Of a stretch of 38,750 nt of DNA, positions 1-8,013 are shown piece after piece. Position 1 is the stretch's first letter, and each line of letters opens with the position of its first letter. Source of the stretch: Cellulomonas biazotea (GTDB lineage Bacteria > Actinomycetota > Actinomycetes > Actinomycetales > Cellulomonadaceae). A program made the position numbers and the translations under genes. Below the pieces are notes generated by a model. The model was not told the origin of the DNA. It ran no database searches and worked only from the letters and a program-made list of their open reading frames with translations. The stretch spans positions 1-38,750 of the forward strand of contig NZ_BIMR01000090.1 of assembly GCF_004306155.1 (NCBI RefSeq), read 5' to 3'.

Positions 1-287
1 GACTCCGGCTGGGCCGCCTGCGGGGCGCGGCGGCGGCGCTCGCGCACGGGCGCCTCGGCGACCGCGACGGCCTCCGCGCGGCGCGGCTCGTCGAGCGCGT
101 GGGAGCGGGCGCCCCCACGGGCGGCGGTGATCGCCTCGACCAGGTCGCCCTTGCGCATCTTCGAGGTGCCCTTGACGCCGAGCTCCGACGCGAGGGCCTG
201 CAGCTCGGGCAGGCGCAGCGCGGTGATGGAGCCGGCGCGGGCGGACCCGCCGGACGGCGTCACGGCGGGATCGATGGTGTCTGTCAC
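1..287 (-). CDS. rho: Transcription termination factor Rho, N-terminal part (cut by window edge)
   Basis: Only the first 95 codons lie in the window; the rest runs off the left edge. GTG start at 287-285, preceded by a GGAAGG ribosome-binding site about 7 bases upstream. The translation has a Rho N-terminal (SAP-like) domain at residues 25-60, with LRLPELQALASELGVKG followed by SKMRKGDLVEAI. It then enters an Arg/Ala/Pro-rich insert, typical of the long Rho N-termini of high-GC actinobacteria. The RNA-binding core and ATPase domains are outside the window. Rho is the hexameric RNA helicase that terminates untranslated transcripts. It lies downstream of thrB on the same strand, the usual actinobacterial order hom-thrC-thrB-rho, which supports the call. 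Start and identity are well supported; nothing can be said about the rest of the protein. Confidence 0.88.
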   Translation of the reverse strand, partial: MTDTIDPAVTPSGGSARAGSITALRLPELQALASELGVKGTSKMRKGDLVEAITAARGGARSHALDEPRRAEAVAVAEAPVRERRRRAPQAAQPE

Positions 288-563
288 GAAGGACCCTTCC
301 CCTCGTCGGTGGCCGTTCCCGCGGGGACGGGGGTGCGGCCGGGTCCCGGTCAGACGACCGGGACGGAAGTGGAGCGGCACGGCGCGTTCGACGACGTCTG
401 CGACATCTGCGCTCGTGGGCTGGATCGTTCCCGGGTGGTCGACTCGCGGGGTGAGCCCGGGCACGTGGCGGCGCGGGCGACCCGGAGGACGAGGTCCGGG
501 GAACGCGTCGATGCTACCACCGCGGCTCCCCGCTCAGCCCCGTGCTCCCGCACCCGTCGGACG
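288..563 (-). other. rho leader / thrB-rho intergenic region
   Basis: 276 bases without a convincing gene between the thrB stop and the rho start. On the minus strand there is a TAGCAT -10-like hexamer at 516-511 without a clear -35 box. If it is real, the rho mRNA would have a leader of over 200 bases. Long rho leaders that serve autoregulation are known in other bacteria, but no decisive hairpin is seen here. Confidence 0.3.
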
Positions 564-1574
564 TCACCCGATCGGGCGGTCCGCGAGGTCAGCGACCCGC
601 TCGGCCCGCGCGCCGATGGTGTCCACGGCGAGCGGCAGGATCCGCCATCCACCCATGACGCCGCCGAACGCGTCGCGCAGCGCGTCGTCGGCGTCGGTCG
701 CGACGACGACCCCGTCACCGGCGCCCGTGCGCCCGCCGTCGGGCACCTCCGCGGCGCCCGGGACCCGGCGTGCGAGCGCGAGGACCGTCGGCCCCGCACC
801 CGAGACGACGGCCGGCACGCCCGCCGCGCGCAGGACGTCGACGAGCGCCATCGAGTGGCGCATGACGGGGCGGCGGTACTGCTGGTGCAGCCGGTCCTCG
901 GTCGCGGCGAGCAGCAGGTCAGGCCGACGTCCGAGGGCCTCGACGAGGAGCGCGGCACGGCCCGCCTGGAACGCGGCGTCGCCGTGCGGGACGGTCGCCG
1001 GCAGGACACCCCGGGCCGCCTTCGTCGACAGGTGCGTCGCGGGGACGACCGCCACGGGGACGACGTCGGGGTGCACGGCGATCCGGGCGGCGTCGACCCC
1101 GCCCGCGGCGTCGGTCCACGCGACCGTCGCGCCGCCGAGCAGCGCGGGCGCGGCGTTGTCGGGGTGGCCCTCCATCTGCGTCGCGAGCGCCAGGGCGACG
1201 GCGTCGTCGAGCGACTCCGGCTCGGCGACCAGTGCGCGCGCCGCGACGATCCCCGCGACGACCGCGGCGGCGGACGAGCCGAGCCCCCGCCCGTGCGGGA
1301 TGCGGTTGTGGCAGACCAGGTGCAGGCCGGTCTGCGGGGCGCCGACGTGGTCGAGCGCGGCGCGCAGCGCCTGGACGACGAGGTGCGACTCGTCGTCGGG
1401 CACCTCCCCCGCGCCCTCGCCGGTGACCTCGACCCGCACGCCCGACGTGCCGAGCGCGCGCACCTCGAGCTCGTCGTGCAGCGTCAGGGCGACACCGAGC
1501 GCGTCGAAGCCCGGGCCGAGGTTCGCGCTCGTCGCGGGGACGCGGACGCGGACGTGGTCCGCACCCAGCCGCAT
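564..1574 (-). CDS. thrB: Homoserine kinase
   Basis: 336-residue GHMP-family kinase that phosphorylates homoserine to O-phosphohomoserine, the last common step before threonine synthase. The N-terminus VRVPATSANLGPGFDALG is the typical GHMP family signature. The ATP-binding loop PHGRGLGSSAAAVVAG lies at about residues 93-108, and the C-terminal GHMP motif SGAGPTVLAL is present. Length matches the family (about 300-340). The ATG at 1574 starts 8 bases after the thrC stop, so it is translated from the same message as thrC. There is an acidic, Gly-rich insert (DGGRTGAGDG) near the C-terminus, probably a surface loop. No missing catalytic motif was seen. Confidence 0.95.
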   Translation of the reverse strand: MRLGADHVRVRVPATSANLGPGFDALGVALTLHDELEVRALGTSGVRVEVTGEGAGEVPDDESHLVVQALRAALDHVGAPQTGLHLVCHNRIPHGRGLGSSAAAVVAGIVAARALVAEPESLDDAVALALATQMEGHPDNAAPALLGGATVAWTDAAGGVDAARIAVHPDVVPVAVVPATHLSTKAARGVLPATVPHGDAAFQAGRAALLVEALGRRPDLLLAATEDRLHQQYRRPVMRHSMALVDVLRAAGVPAVVSGAGPTVLALARRVPGAAEVPDGGRTGAGDGVVVATDADDALRDAFGGVMGGWRILPLAVDTIGARAERVADLADRPIG

Positions 1575-1582
1575 CGCGGGCC

Positions 1583-2674
1583 TCAGTCCAGGCCGAGGGC
1601 GGACGCGATGGACACGACGTCCGCGGACACCCGCACGGGCTCGACGTCGTGACCCTCGGGGGTCTTGAGGGCCCACTGCGGGTCCTTGAGGCCGTGGCCC
1701 GTGACGGTGATGGCGATGCGCGCGCCGGCGGGCACGCGGCCCTGCTCGGCGAGCGCGAGGAGCCCCGCGACGCCCGCGGCCGACGCCGGCTCGACGAACA
1801 CGCCGACCTCGGCCGACAGGATGCGGTGGGCGGCGAGGATCTGCTGGTCCGTGACGGCCTCGATGAGCCCGCCCGAGACGTCGCGCGCCTCCTCGGCCTG
1901 CTGCCAGGACGCGGGGTTGCCGATGCGGATCGCGGTCGCGATCGTCTCCGGCTCGTCGACCGGGTGGCCCTTGACGATGGGCGCGGCCCCGGCCGCCTGG
2001 AAGCCCCACATGACGGGCGTGCGCGTCGCGACGGCGGTGTGCGCGGCCCCCGCGTCGAGGCCCGCGTACTCGCGGTAGCCCTTCCAGTACGCGGTGATGT
2101 TGCCCGCGTTGCCGACCGGCAGGACGTGGATGTCGGGGGCGTCGCCGAGCGCGTCGACGATCTCGAACGCGCCCGTCTTCTGGCCCTCGATCCGGTCCGG
2201 GTTCACCGAGTTCACCAGGTCGACGGGGTACGCCTCCGCGAGCTTGCGGGCCGCGATGAGGCAGTCGTCGAAGTTGCCGTCGACCTGCAGCAGCCGCGCG
2301 CCGTGCGCGATCGCCTGCGAGAGCTTGCCCATCGCGATCTTGCCGTCCGGCACGAGCACCGCGCAGAGCATGCCCGCGCGGGTCGCGTACGCGGCGGCCG
2401 ACGCCGACGTGTTGCCCGTCGACGCGCACACGACCGCCTTCGCGCCGCGCGCCGCCGCCGCCGAGATCGCGGTCGTCATGCCGCGGTCCTTGAACGAGCC
2501 CGTGGGGTTCATGCCCTCGAACTTCACGTGCACGTCGGCGCCCGTGCGCTCGGACAGCACCGGCGCGGGGATCAGCGGGGTGCCGCCCTCGCCGAGGGTC
2601 ACCACCGTCTCCTGGACGTGCGCGGGCAGACGGTCGGCGTACTCGGCGATCACGCCGCGCCACTGGTGGGCCAT
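1583..2674 (-). CDS. thrC: Threonine synthase
   Basis: 363-residue PLP enzyme that converts O-phosphohomoserine to threonine. The PLP lysine is K62 in [10 protein letters not shown]. Other family motifs are [15 protein letters not shown] (phosphate/Asn loop), the Gly-rich PLP-phosphate loop [12 protein letters not shown], and [10 protein letters not shown] near the C-terminus. Length is right for the short (class II, bacterial/archaeal) form found in actinobacteria. Its ATG overlaps the hom stop codon in an ATGA (start at 2674), indicating translational coupling with homoserine dehydrogenase, its pathway partner two steps upstream. Confidence 0.96.
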   Translation of the reverse strand: MAHQWRGVIAEYADRLPAHVQETVVTLGEGGTPLIPAPVLSERTGADVHVKFEGMNPTGSFKDRGMTTAISAAAARGAKAVVCASTGNTSASAAAYATRAGMLCAVLVPDGKIAMGKLSQAIAHGARLLQVDGNFDDCLIAARKLAEAYPVDLVNSVNPDRIEGQKTGAFEIVDALGDAPDIHVLPVGNAGNITAYWKGYREYAGLDAGAAHTAVATRTPVMWGFQAAGAAPIVKGHPVDEPETIATAIRIGNPASWQQAEEARDVSGGLIEAVTDQQILAAHRILSAEVGVFVEPASAAGVAGLLALAEQGRVPAGARIAITVTGHGLKDPQWALKTPEGHDVEPVRVSADVVSIASALGLD

Positions 2675-4014
2675 CAGATTCCTTCGACTCGCAGGACGGA
2701 GACCACGCTGCGCACCACGTCGAGGCCGGCGACGGCGTCGACGGTGGCACGCAGGGAGGCGTCGGGGGCGGTGTGCGTGGTGATGACGAGGTGCGCGACG
2801 GCCGACGCGTCTCCGCGGGCGGGGGCGCCCTCGACGGACGGCGACTGCCGTACCGCCTCGATGGACACCCCGCGGGAGGCGAGCTCCGCGGCGACCTGAG
2901 CGAGCACGCCCGGGCGGTCGGCCACCTCGAGCCGCACCTGGTAGCGCGTGCGGGCGACCGCGGTCGGCAGGACCGGCAGGTCGGCGTAGGACGACTCGAC
3001 CGGGCCCCGCCCTCCCAGCACGCGGTGCCGGGCGACCGAGACGACGTCGCCGAGCACGGCAGACGCGGTCGGGACGCCGCCCGCGCCGCGCCCGTAGAAC
3101 ATGAGCTCGCCCGCGGACTCGGCCTCGACGAACACGGCGTTGAACGCGCCCCGCACACCGGCGAGCGGGTGCGCCTGCGGCAGCAGCGCGGGGTGCACGC
3201 GCACCAGGACCCCGGCGGTGCCGTCGGCGTCCTCGCCGCGCTCGGCGATCGCGAGCAGCTTGATGACGTGGCCGGTGCGGGCGGCCCACTCGACGTCGTC
3301 GGCGGTGACGGCGGTGATGCCCTCGCGGTGCACGTCGTCGAGCGAGACGCGGGTGTGGAAGGCGAGCGAGGCGAGGATCGCGGCCTTCGCGGCGGCGTCG
3401 TAGCCCTCGACGTCGGCCGTCGGGTCGGCCTCCGCGTACCCGAGGGCCTGCGCCTCCTTGACCGCCTGGTCGAGGTCGAGCCCCTCGGACGTCATGCGGT
3501 CGAGCACGTAGTTGGTCGTGCCGTTGACGATGCCGAGGACGCGGCGCACGTGGTCGCCCGCGAGGGACTCCCGCACGGGCCGCACGATCGGGATGGCGCC
3601 CGCGACGGCGGCCTCGAAGTAGAGGTCGACGCCCGCCTCGTCGGCCGCGGCGTACAGCGTCGGGCCGTGCTGGGCCAGCAGCGCCTTGTTGGCGGTGACG
3701 ACGGACGCGCCGTGCTCGATCGCGTGCAGCAGCAGCGACCGGGCCGGCTCGATGCCGCCCATGACCTCGACGACGACGTCGGCCTTCTCGACGAGCGCGG
3801 TGCCGTCGGCCGTGAGCAGCGCCCGGTCGACGACCGGGTCCCGCTCGACGTCGACGTCGCGGACCGCGACGCCCACGAGGTCGAGGTGCGCGCCGACGCG
3901 GGCGGCGAGGTCGTCGGCCTGCGTCGTGAGGAGCCGCACGACCTCCGTCCCGACGACGCCGCAGCCGAGCACGGCGACGCGCAGGGGCGGACGGGAGTCG
4001 GGCGACGGGACCAC
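2674..4014 (-). CDS. hom: Homoserine dehydrogenase with ACT domain
   Basis: 446-residue NAD(P)-dependent enzyme that reduces aspartate semialdehyde to homoserine, the branch point between lysine and threonine/methionine synthesis. The Rossmann motif [10 protein letters not shown] lies at residues 17-26. NKALLAQHG and the catalytic-domain stretch [14 protein letters not shown] followed by [16 protein letters not shown] are clear. The C-terminal ACT domain (about residues 360-446, beginning [14 protein letters not shown]) is the expected site of threonine feedback. Start chosen: GTG at 4014-4012, with GAAAGG about 7 bases upstream. An in-frame open stretch continues upstream but without homology. 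First gene of a hom-thrC-thrB unit. In many relatives lysA sits directly upstream; here a heme block lies between. Confidence 0.94.
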   Translation of the reverse strand: MVPSPDSRPPLRVAVLGCGVVGTEVVRLLTTQADDLAARVGAHLDLVGVAVRDVDVERDPVVDRALLTADGTALVEKADVVVEVMGGIEPARSLLLHAIEHGASVVTANKALLAQHGPTLYAAADEAGVDLYFEAAVAGAIPIVRPVRESLAGDHVRRVLGIVNGTTNYVLDRMTSEGLDLDQAVKEAQALGYAEADPTADVEGYDAAAKAAILASLAFHTRVSLDDVHREGITAVTADDVEWAARTGHVIKLLAIAERGEDADGTAGVLVRVHPALLPQAHPLAGVRGAFNAVFVEAESAGELMFYGRGAGGVPTASAVLGDVVSVARHRVLGGRGPVESSYADLPVLPTAVARTRYQVRLEVADRPGVLAQVAAELASRGVSIEAVRQSPSVEGAPARGDASAVAHLVITTHTAPDASLRATVDAVAGLDVVRSVVSVLRVEGI

Positions 4015-4069
4015 GGGCGGGCCTTTCGGTCGGTGGGGCCACACGCCTGCGCGGCGCGTGACGCCGCCC

Positions 4070-4075
4070 AGGATA
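4070..4075 (-). promoter_or_regulatory. Candidate -10 element of the hom-thrC-thrB operon
   Basis: TATCCT on the minus strand, 55 bases before the hom GTG. It matches the TAnnnT pattern of actinobacterial sigma-70 promoters. No good -35 hexamer stands at the right distance, so this is tentative. Confidence 0.35.
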
Positions 4076-4100
4076 GAGGGGGCGCCCCGGGGGTCGGATC

Positions 4101-4139
4101 GCCCGTCCAGGCTCCGGCCTGACCACCTGCTGGACGGGC
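4101..4139. repeat. 10-bp perfect inverted repeat in the hom/hmuO divergent region
   Basis: GCCCGTCCAG (4101-4110) is the exact reverse complement of CTGGACGGGC (4130-4139), separated by 19 bases. It lies between two divergent genes, upstream of both candidate promoters, so it is not a simple terminator of either. It may be a regulator site or a leftover terminator from a rearrangement that brought the heme block next to hom. Confidence 0.6.
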
Positions 4140-4142
4140 GTC

Positions 4143-4172
4143 TTGTTAGGACAGGCTTACCTGGCTTAGGGT
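4143..4172 (+). promoter_or_regulatory. hmuO promoter overlapped by a DtxR/IdeR iron box
   Basis: TTAGGACAGGCTTACCTGG at 4146-4164 agrees with the DtxR/IdeR consensus TTAGGTTAGGCTAACCTAA at 14 of 19 positions, including the AGGCT core and the ACCT half. It is embedded in a plausible promoter: -35 TTGTTA (4143-4148), then 18 bases, then -10 TAGGGT (4167-4172). An iron-loaded repressor bound here would cover the polymerase site, so heme oxygenase should be expressed only under iron limitation (inference from known DtxR/IdeR biology). Confidence 0.75.
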
Positions 4173-4234
4173 CGGGGTGCTGACGACCTGTCAGCATCCG
4201 CAGTCTCCGCAGCATCCGACGAGGAGCCGCCACC

Positions 4235-4897
4235 ATGAGCGCACCGACCGACGAGCACGTGCTCACCACCCCGCTCTCGGCCGCGCTGCGCGCCGGCACC
4301 CGCGAGGACCACGAGAACGCCGAGCGCTCGCCGTTCGTCGAGCACCTCGTCAGCGGGCGGCTCGACGTCGCCGCGTACACCGACCTCGCGGCCCAGCAGC
4401 TCGCCGTCTACACCGCGCTCGAGGCCGCCGGGGCCGCCCTGCGCGCCGCGGGCGACGACGGCGCCCTCGTGTTCGACGAGCTCGAGCGCGTGCCCGCGAT
4501 CGAGGCGGACCTCGCCCACCTGCTCGGACCGGCCTGGCGCGACCAGGTCCGGACCCTGCCCGCGACCACCGCATACGTCGAGCGGCTGCACGCCGTCGCC
4601 GGCGACCTGCCCGCCTACGCCGCGCACGCCTACACGCGCTACCTCGGCGACCTGTCCGGCGGGCAGATCCTGCAGCGCATGATCGAGCGGCACTACGGGC
4701 TGTCCGGCGCCGGGCTGACGTTCTACGACTTCCCGCAGATCCACAAGCTCAAGCCGTTCAAGGACGTCTACCGCGAGCGCCTCGACGCCCTCGACCTCAC
4801 GCCCGGCCAGCGCGCCGCCGTCGTCGAGGAGGCGCGCCTCGCGTTCCGGCTCAACCAGGCGATGTTCGCCGACCTGGGCGCGGTGCACGTCCGCTGA
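4235..4897 (+). CDS. hmuO: Heme oxygenase (HmuO type)
   Basis: 220 residues, the usual size of bacterial HmuO. Cleaves heme to biliverdin, CO and ferrous iron in the cytosol, releasing iron imported by the neighbouring HmuTUV system. The proximal heme ligand is H26 in TREDHENAE. The distal-helix signature YLGDLSGGQILQR, with the flexible glycines, is at about residues 139-151, and the C-terminal FYDFPQI and FRLNQAMF blocks are typical. ATG at 4235, preceded by GAGGAGCC as ribosome-binding site. It is transcribed divergently from hom under its own iron box and convergently to the large heme-uptake operon. The electron donor is not encoded nearby. All key residues appear intact. Confidence 0.95.
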   Translation: MSAPTDEHVLTTPLSAALRAGTREDHENAERSPFVEHLVSGRLDVAAYTDLAAQQLAVYTALEAAGAALRAAGDDGALVFDELERVPAIEADLAHLLGPAWRDQVRTLPATTAYVERLHAVAGDLPAYAAHAYTRYLGDLSGGQILQRMIERHYGLSGAGLTFYDFPQIHKLKPFKDVYRERLDALDLTPGQRAAVVEEARLAFRLNQAMFADLGAVHVR

Positions 4898-4907
4898 CGC
4901 GGGCGAC

Positions 4908-4979
4908 GTCGAGGTCGCCACTCCGGGCCGAGGTCGTCACTCCGGGCCGAGGTCGTCAGCCGCAGCCGGCGACCTCGAC
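4908..4979. terminator. Bidirectional terminator-like hairpin between hmuO and the heme-uptake operon
   Basis: GTCGAGGTCGCC (4908-4919) pairs perfectly with GGCGACCTCGAC (4968-4979). The loop contains two head-to-tail copies of a 19-bp unit, ACTCCGGGCCGAGGTCGTC (4920-4938 and 4939-4957). It sits where two convergent transcripts meet. No U-tract is seen, as is common in high-GC actinobacteria. Confidence 0.55.
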
Positions 4980-4985
4980 CGGACG

Positions 4986-6296
4986 TCACGACCTCGGCGC
5001 CCGGTCCTCGCCGGTCCGCCCGCGGGAGCGGACGAGGGGGACGGCCACCGCTCCCGCGACCACCAGGAGCACGACGACCAGGAGCGTCCACGGGACGGCC
5101 CACGTCGCCGCGCTCGACCGGTCCGCGGCGGTGTCCCCGCCCCCGATCCCCACGACCTCGCCGGTCACCGCGACGTCCGCCGTCAGGCGCACCGTCGGAC
5201 GCACCCCCGGCAGCACGACCTCGCGCTCCAGCGACGAGCCCGCGAGCACCTCCGGCAGGGCCGTCACCGGGCTCGTCCGCGCACCGACGTCACCCGGGCC
5301 CGCGACCGTCACGGCCTCCGCCGGCAGCAGCCGGGCGTTGCCCGTGTTGACCAGGCGGTACGTCACGACCGTCCGGCCCGCCCCGAACGGGTTCGCCGTG
5401 CCCTCGTAGCGGACGCGGACGTCCCGCACGCTCAGGCCCGGCGCCAGGTCACCGGCGACACGGGCGTGCACGCGCAGCGCGAGGCGGTTGTCGCGCGCGA
5501 CCGTCGAGCCCGTCGCGGCGGAGAGGAAGGACGTGACCACTCCCCCGGCGTGGTCGCCTGGGGCGGCGTCGGCGGGGACCGTCAGGACGAACGGGACCGT
5601 CGTCGAGGCGCGCGGCTCGACGACGACCTGACCGCCCGGCACGTCGAGCGCGAGCCACGCGCCGAGGTCGGCGGGCTCCTCGTCGGCCGTCAGCAGGTCG
5701 AGGTGCCCGGCGGGGGTGGTGAACGCGTCCGTCCCGTAGACGGTGAGCGTCAGGGGTGCGTCGGAGCGGTTCGTCACGACGACGGCGTCGTGCACGACGT
5801 CACCGGGGGCGACGTCGTAGGAGAAGTTGGCGCGACCCGCGCCGAGCGGGCCGTCGGCGGGCGCGAGCGACCAGGCGACGTCGCCGGTCGTGTCGGCGAG
5901 GACCTCCGCGAGCGCCGCCGCGGTCTCGACGCCGGTGGGGACGCCGTGTGGAAGGTCCGTCGCGCGGGGCGCGACAGAGGTTCCACGCGCAGCCGCAGCC
6001 GTGCCGAGCGAGGCGAGGGCCGAGGCGTGGGCGGCGGGCATGAGGGGCGCTGTGGGCGTCGAGCGCGCTGGGGGCGCAGCGGGGGTCCCGATGGCCGGGA
6101 CGGCCGCCAGGACGGCGACGATCCCGGCGGCGAGGACGGCAGTGGCGGCCGTGGCCGCGACGTGCGCGGCGAGTGCACGGCGGGTGGAGCGCCGTCGGTG
6201 CGGCAGCCGCCGGGCGACCCCGGCGCCGCGGACCGTCACGAGGGACGGACCGGGCGCCGGGACCACCGGCGTGCGGGGGGAGGGAGCGTCGTGCAC
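4986..6296 (-). CDS. DUF916/WxLIP-like membrane-anchored surface protein
   Basis: 436 residues. An N-terminal hydrophobic stretch (AAHVAATAATAVLAAGIVAV) acts as signal or anchor. Then comes a DUF916-like beta domain: FSYDVAPGDVVHDAVVVTNR, then TLTVYGTDAF, DLGAWLAL and LTVPADAAPGDHAGGVV. A second immunoglobulin-like domain follows (TVVTYRLVNTGNARLLP). It ends with one C-terminal membrane helix (WTLLVVVLLVVAGAVAVPLV) and a basic tail. Proteins of this build (WxLIP) hold WxL-domain proteins on the Gram-positive wall. The gene just upstream ends in a WxL-like domain, so the two probably work as a pair (inference). Start GTG at 6296, 7 bases after the preceding stop; no strong ribosome-binding site, so the start is uncertain by up to about 25 codons. 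Last gene of the heme operon; ends against a convergent terminator. Confidence 0.72.
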   Translation of the reverse strand: MHDAPSPRTPVVPAPGPSLVTVRGAGVARRLPHRRRSTRRALAAHVAATAATAVLAAGIVAVLAAVPAIGTPAAPPARSTPTAPLMPAAHASALASLGTAAAARGTSVAPRATDLPHGVPTGVETAAALAEVLADTTGDVAWSLAPADGPLGAGRANFSYDVAPGDVVHDAVVVTNRSDAPLTLTVYGTDAFTTPAGHLDLLTADEEPADLGAWLALDVPGGQVVVEPRASTTVPFVLTVPADAAPGDHAGGVVTSFLSAATGSTVARDNRLALRVHARVAGDLAPGLSVRDVRVRYEGTANPFGAGRTVVTYRLVNTGNARLLPAEAVTVAGPGDVGARTSPVTALPEVLAGSSLEREVVLPGVRPTVRLTADVAVTGEVVGIGGGDTAADRSSAATWAVPWTLLVVVLLVVAGAVAVPLVRSRGRTGEDRAPRS

Positions 6297-6303
6297 GAGG
6301 GGC

Positions 6304-7941
6304 TCAGCCCACGGCGGTGAGGGTGAGGACGCCGGAGTAGGCGCCCGCGGGGGTGTCCAGCGGCAGGCTGAGCGTGAGGTCGGCACCGGCGGTGACCGCG
6401 CCCGACGTCGACCCCGCCGGGGCGAACGCGAGCGTGGACCCGGCGGCGAGGCCGCCCGAGGCCGCGGGGGCGACAGCGGCACCGGCTGCGGCGACCGAGC
6501 CGGTCACGTGCGGGGCCCAGCCGAGGCGCGAGCCCGGGAAGGACGCCGTGCCGTCGGCCGACGCGAACCGCCCGGTGGACCCGGTGATCGACCAGCCCGG
6601 CGACGCCGGGCGTGTGTCGGACACCGTGATCGCGGGCAGCGCGCCGACGGCCGTGAACGCGGCGTCGCCGGCGGTCGCGGTCCCGAGCGACACCGCGCCC
6701 GACCCCGCGACGGTCCACGAGAACGCCCCCGGGTCGACAGGCGTCTCGGGCACCGTGACGTCGACGTCGAGGTCGCCCGCGAACGACAGCGGGACGAACA
6801 GCTCCTGCGCGGCGTTGGCGGCCGCACCGCCCGCGGCGAACACGTAGACGCCGTAGGTGCCGGTCGTCTGCGCCGCGGCCTTGACGTCGAGCTGGGCGGT
6901 GAACGAGCCGTCCGGCTGCAGGACGACGAGCGCGGGCGCCTGGCTCGGGTAGTCGGTGCCGACCTGCGTGTAGGACGGCTCGGGCAGCGCCCACTTCTGG
7001 CTCGTCACGGGACGGGCCGCGGACGCGGCGCCGGCGGACGGGCGCCACACGTCGGCGAACCGGCCGAACGCGACGTAGACGCCGGTCGGCTGGCCGTTCG
7101 CGACCGGCGGGCGGCCCGTCGCGAGGTTGGCGGCCGGGTCGAACCCGGTGCCCGTGACGGTGACCGTCTCGGTCCCGGCGGGGTCGAACCCGCTGGTCTT
7201 CGAGACCGTGATCTGCGGGCTCCACACGGGGGCCGTGGCCGACTCGCGGTCCGCGGTCACCGTGAAGTCGTCGAGCGCGGCACCCTCCTGCAGGAAGTTC
7301 TGCAGGGCGGCGGCACCGTCGGCCGTGAGGGCCACACCCGTGCCCGACACCGTGACGGACTGCGCCGTCAGGGTGACGTCGACGTCCGTGACCGTGCCGA
7401 GGACGACGTCGTCGCCGCCGTACGTCCCGGCCGTGTACCCGAGGTTGTTCTCCGGGATGACGACCGACAGGTCGCCGACGAGCGAGCCCACGCCGCCGCT
7501 GACCACGACGGCCACGTCCGTGACCGTGACGGTGAACGCGTGCGACGGGAACGCGAAGACCGCGCCGCCCGCGGACTCGACCCGCAGGTCGTCGGCCGAC
7601 GTCACCGAGCCGCCCGTGACGGGCAGCAGGTACGGCAGCGTCTCGTTGGGCGTCGCGGTGTTCTCCGGGACGGCGGGCGTGCCGTCGACGTCGAACTGCG
7701 CCGGCGCGAGGACCGTGATGCGCTGCCCGACCGGCACCGCGCCGATCGGCGGCAGCGCGGCGGTCTGCCGGCCGACGTAGTTCCGGAACGACTGACGGAA
7801 GCCCCACTCCAGGGTCCCGTCCGTCGGGTCACCGGCTGCGGCCTGCGCCGGCAGGCCGACGGCGACCCCGCCGAGCCCGACCGCGAGCGCGGTGAGCCCG
7901 ACGACGGCGGCCCGACGGCCGCGCGTACGTGCTGTGTGCAT
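6304..7941 (-). CDS. Secreted HtaA-domain heme-binding protein with WxL-like C-terminus
   Basis: 545 residues. Sec signal peptide at 1-34 (AVGLGGVAVGLPAQAAA). An HtaA domain starts at LEWGFRQSFRNYV (about residue 43) and runs to about 225; HtaA domains bind heme on the surface of corynebacteria. Next is an IPT-like beta domain (VTVTGTGFDPAANL, then GVYVAFGRFADVWRPS). From about residue 395 to the end is a beta domain (GAFSWTVAGSGAVSLG, PGWSITGSTGRF, SRLGWAP, GAYSGVLTLTAVG) resembling the WxL-type wall-binding module. There is no C-terminal membrane helix or sortase motif, so attachment must come from the WxL-like part or a partner, and the next gene encodes a DUF916/WxLIP-like protein. ATG at 7941 with GGGGAGAC upstream. 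Part of the iron-box operon; likely captures heme and hands it to HmuT. Confidence 0.8.
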   Translation of the reverse strand: MHTARTRGRRAAVVGLTALAVGLGGVAVGLPAQAAAGDPTDGTLEWGFRQSFRNYVGRQTAALPPIGAVPVGQRITVLAPAQFDVDGTPAVPENTATPNETLPYLLPVTGGSVTSADDLRVESAGGAVFAFPSHAFTVTVTDVAVVVSGGVGSLVGDLSVVIPENNLGYTAGTYGGDDVVLGTVTDVDVTLTAQSVTVSGTGVALTADGAAALQNFLQEGAALDDFTVTADRESATAPVWSPQITVSKTSGFDPAGTETVTVTGTGFDPAANLATGRPPVANGQPTGVYVAFGRFADVWRPSAGAASAARPVTSQKWALPEPSYTQVGTDYPSQAPALVVLQPDGSFTAQLDVKAAAQTTGTYGVYVFAAGGAAANAAQELFVPLSFAGDLDVDVTVPETPVDPGAFSWTVAGSGAVSLGTATAGDAAFTAVGALPAITVSDTRPASPGWSITGSTGRFASADGTASFPGSRLGWAPHVTGSVAAAGAAVAPAASGGLAAGSTLAFAPAGSTSGAVTAGADLTLSLPLDTPAGAYSGVLTLTAVG

Positions 7942-8013
7942 CGTCTCCCCTTGATGCTGGTGGTGTTGCCCGCCCCCCCGGTCGGGCGTGGGCCGGTCGG
8001 CCCGTCCTCGCGC

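Noticed and set aside
99-4122. Long plus-strand frames over the thr operon and similar frames opposite other genes
   Set aside because: They are Arg/Ala/Gly-rich antisense shadows of thrB, thrC and hom, as expected at this GC content, with no family motifs.
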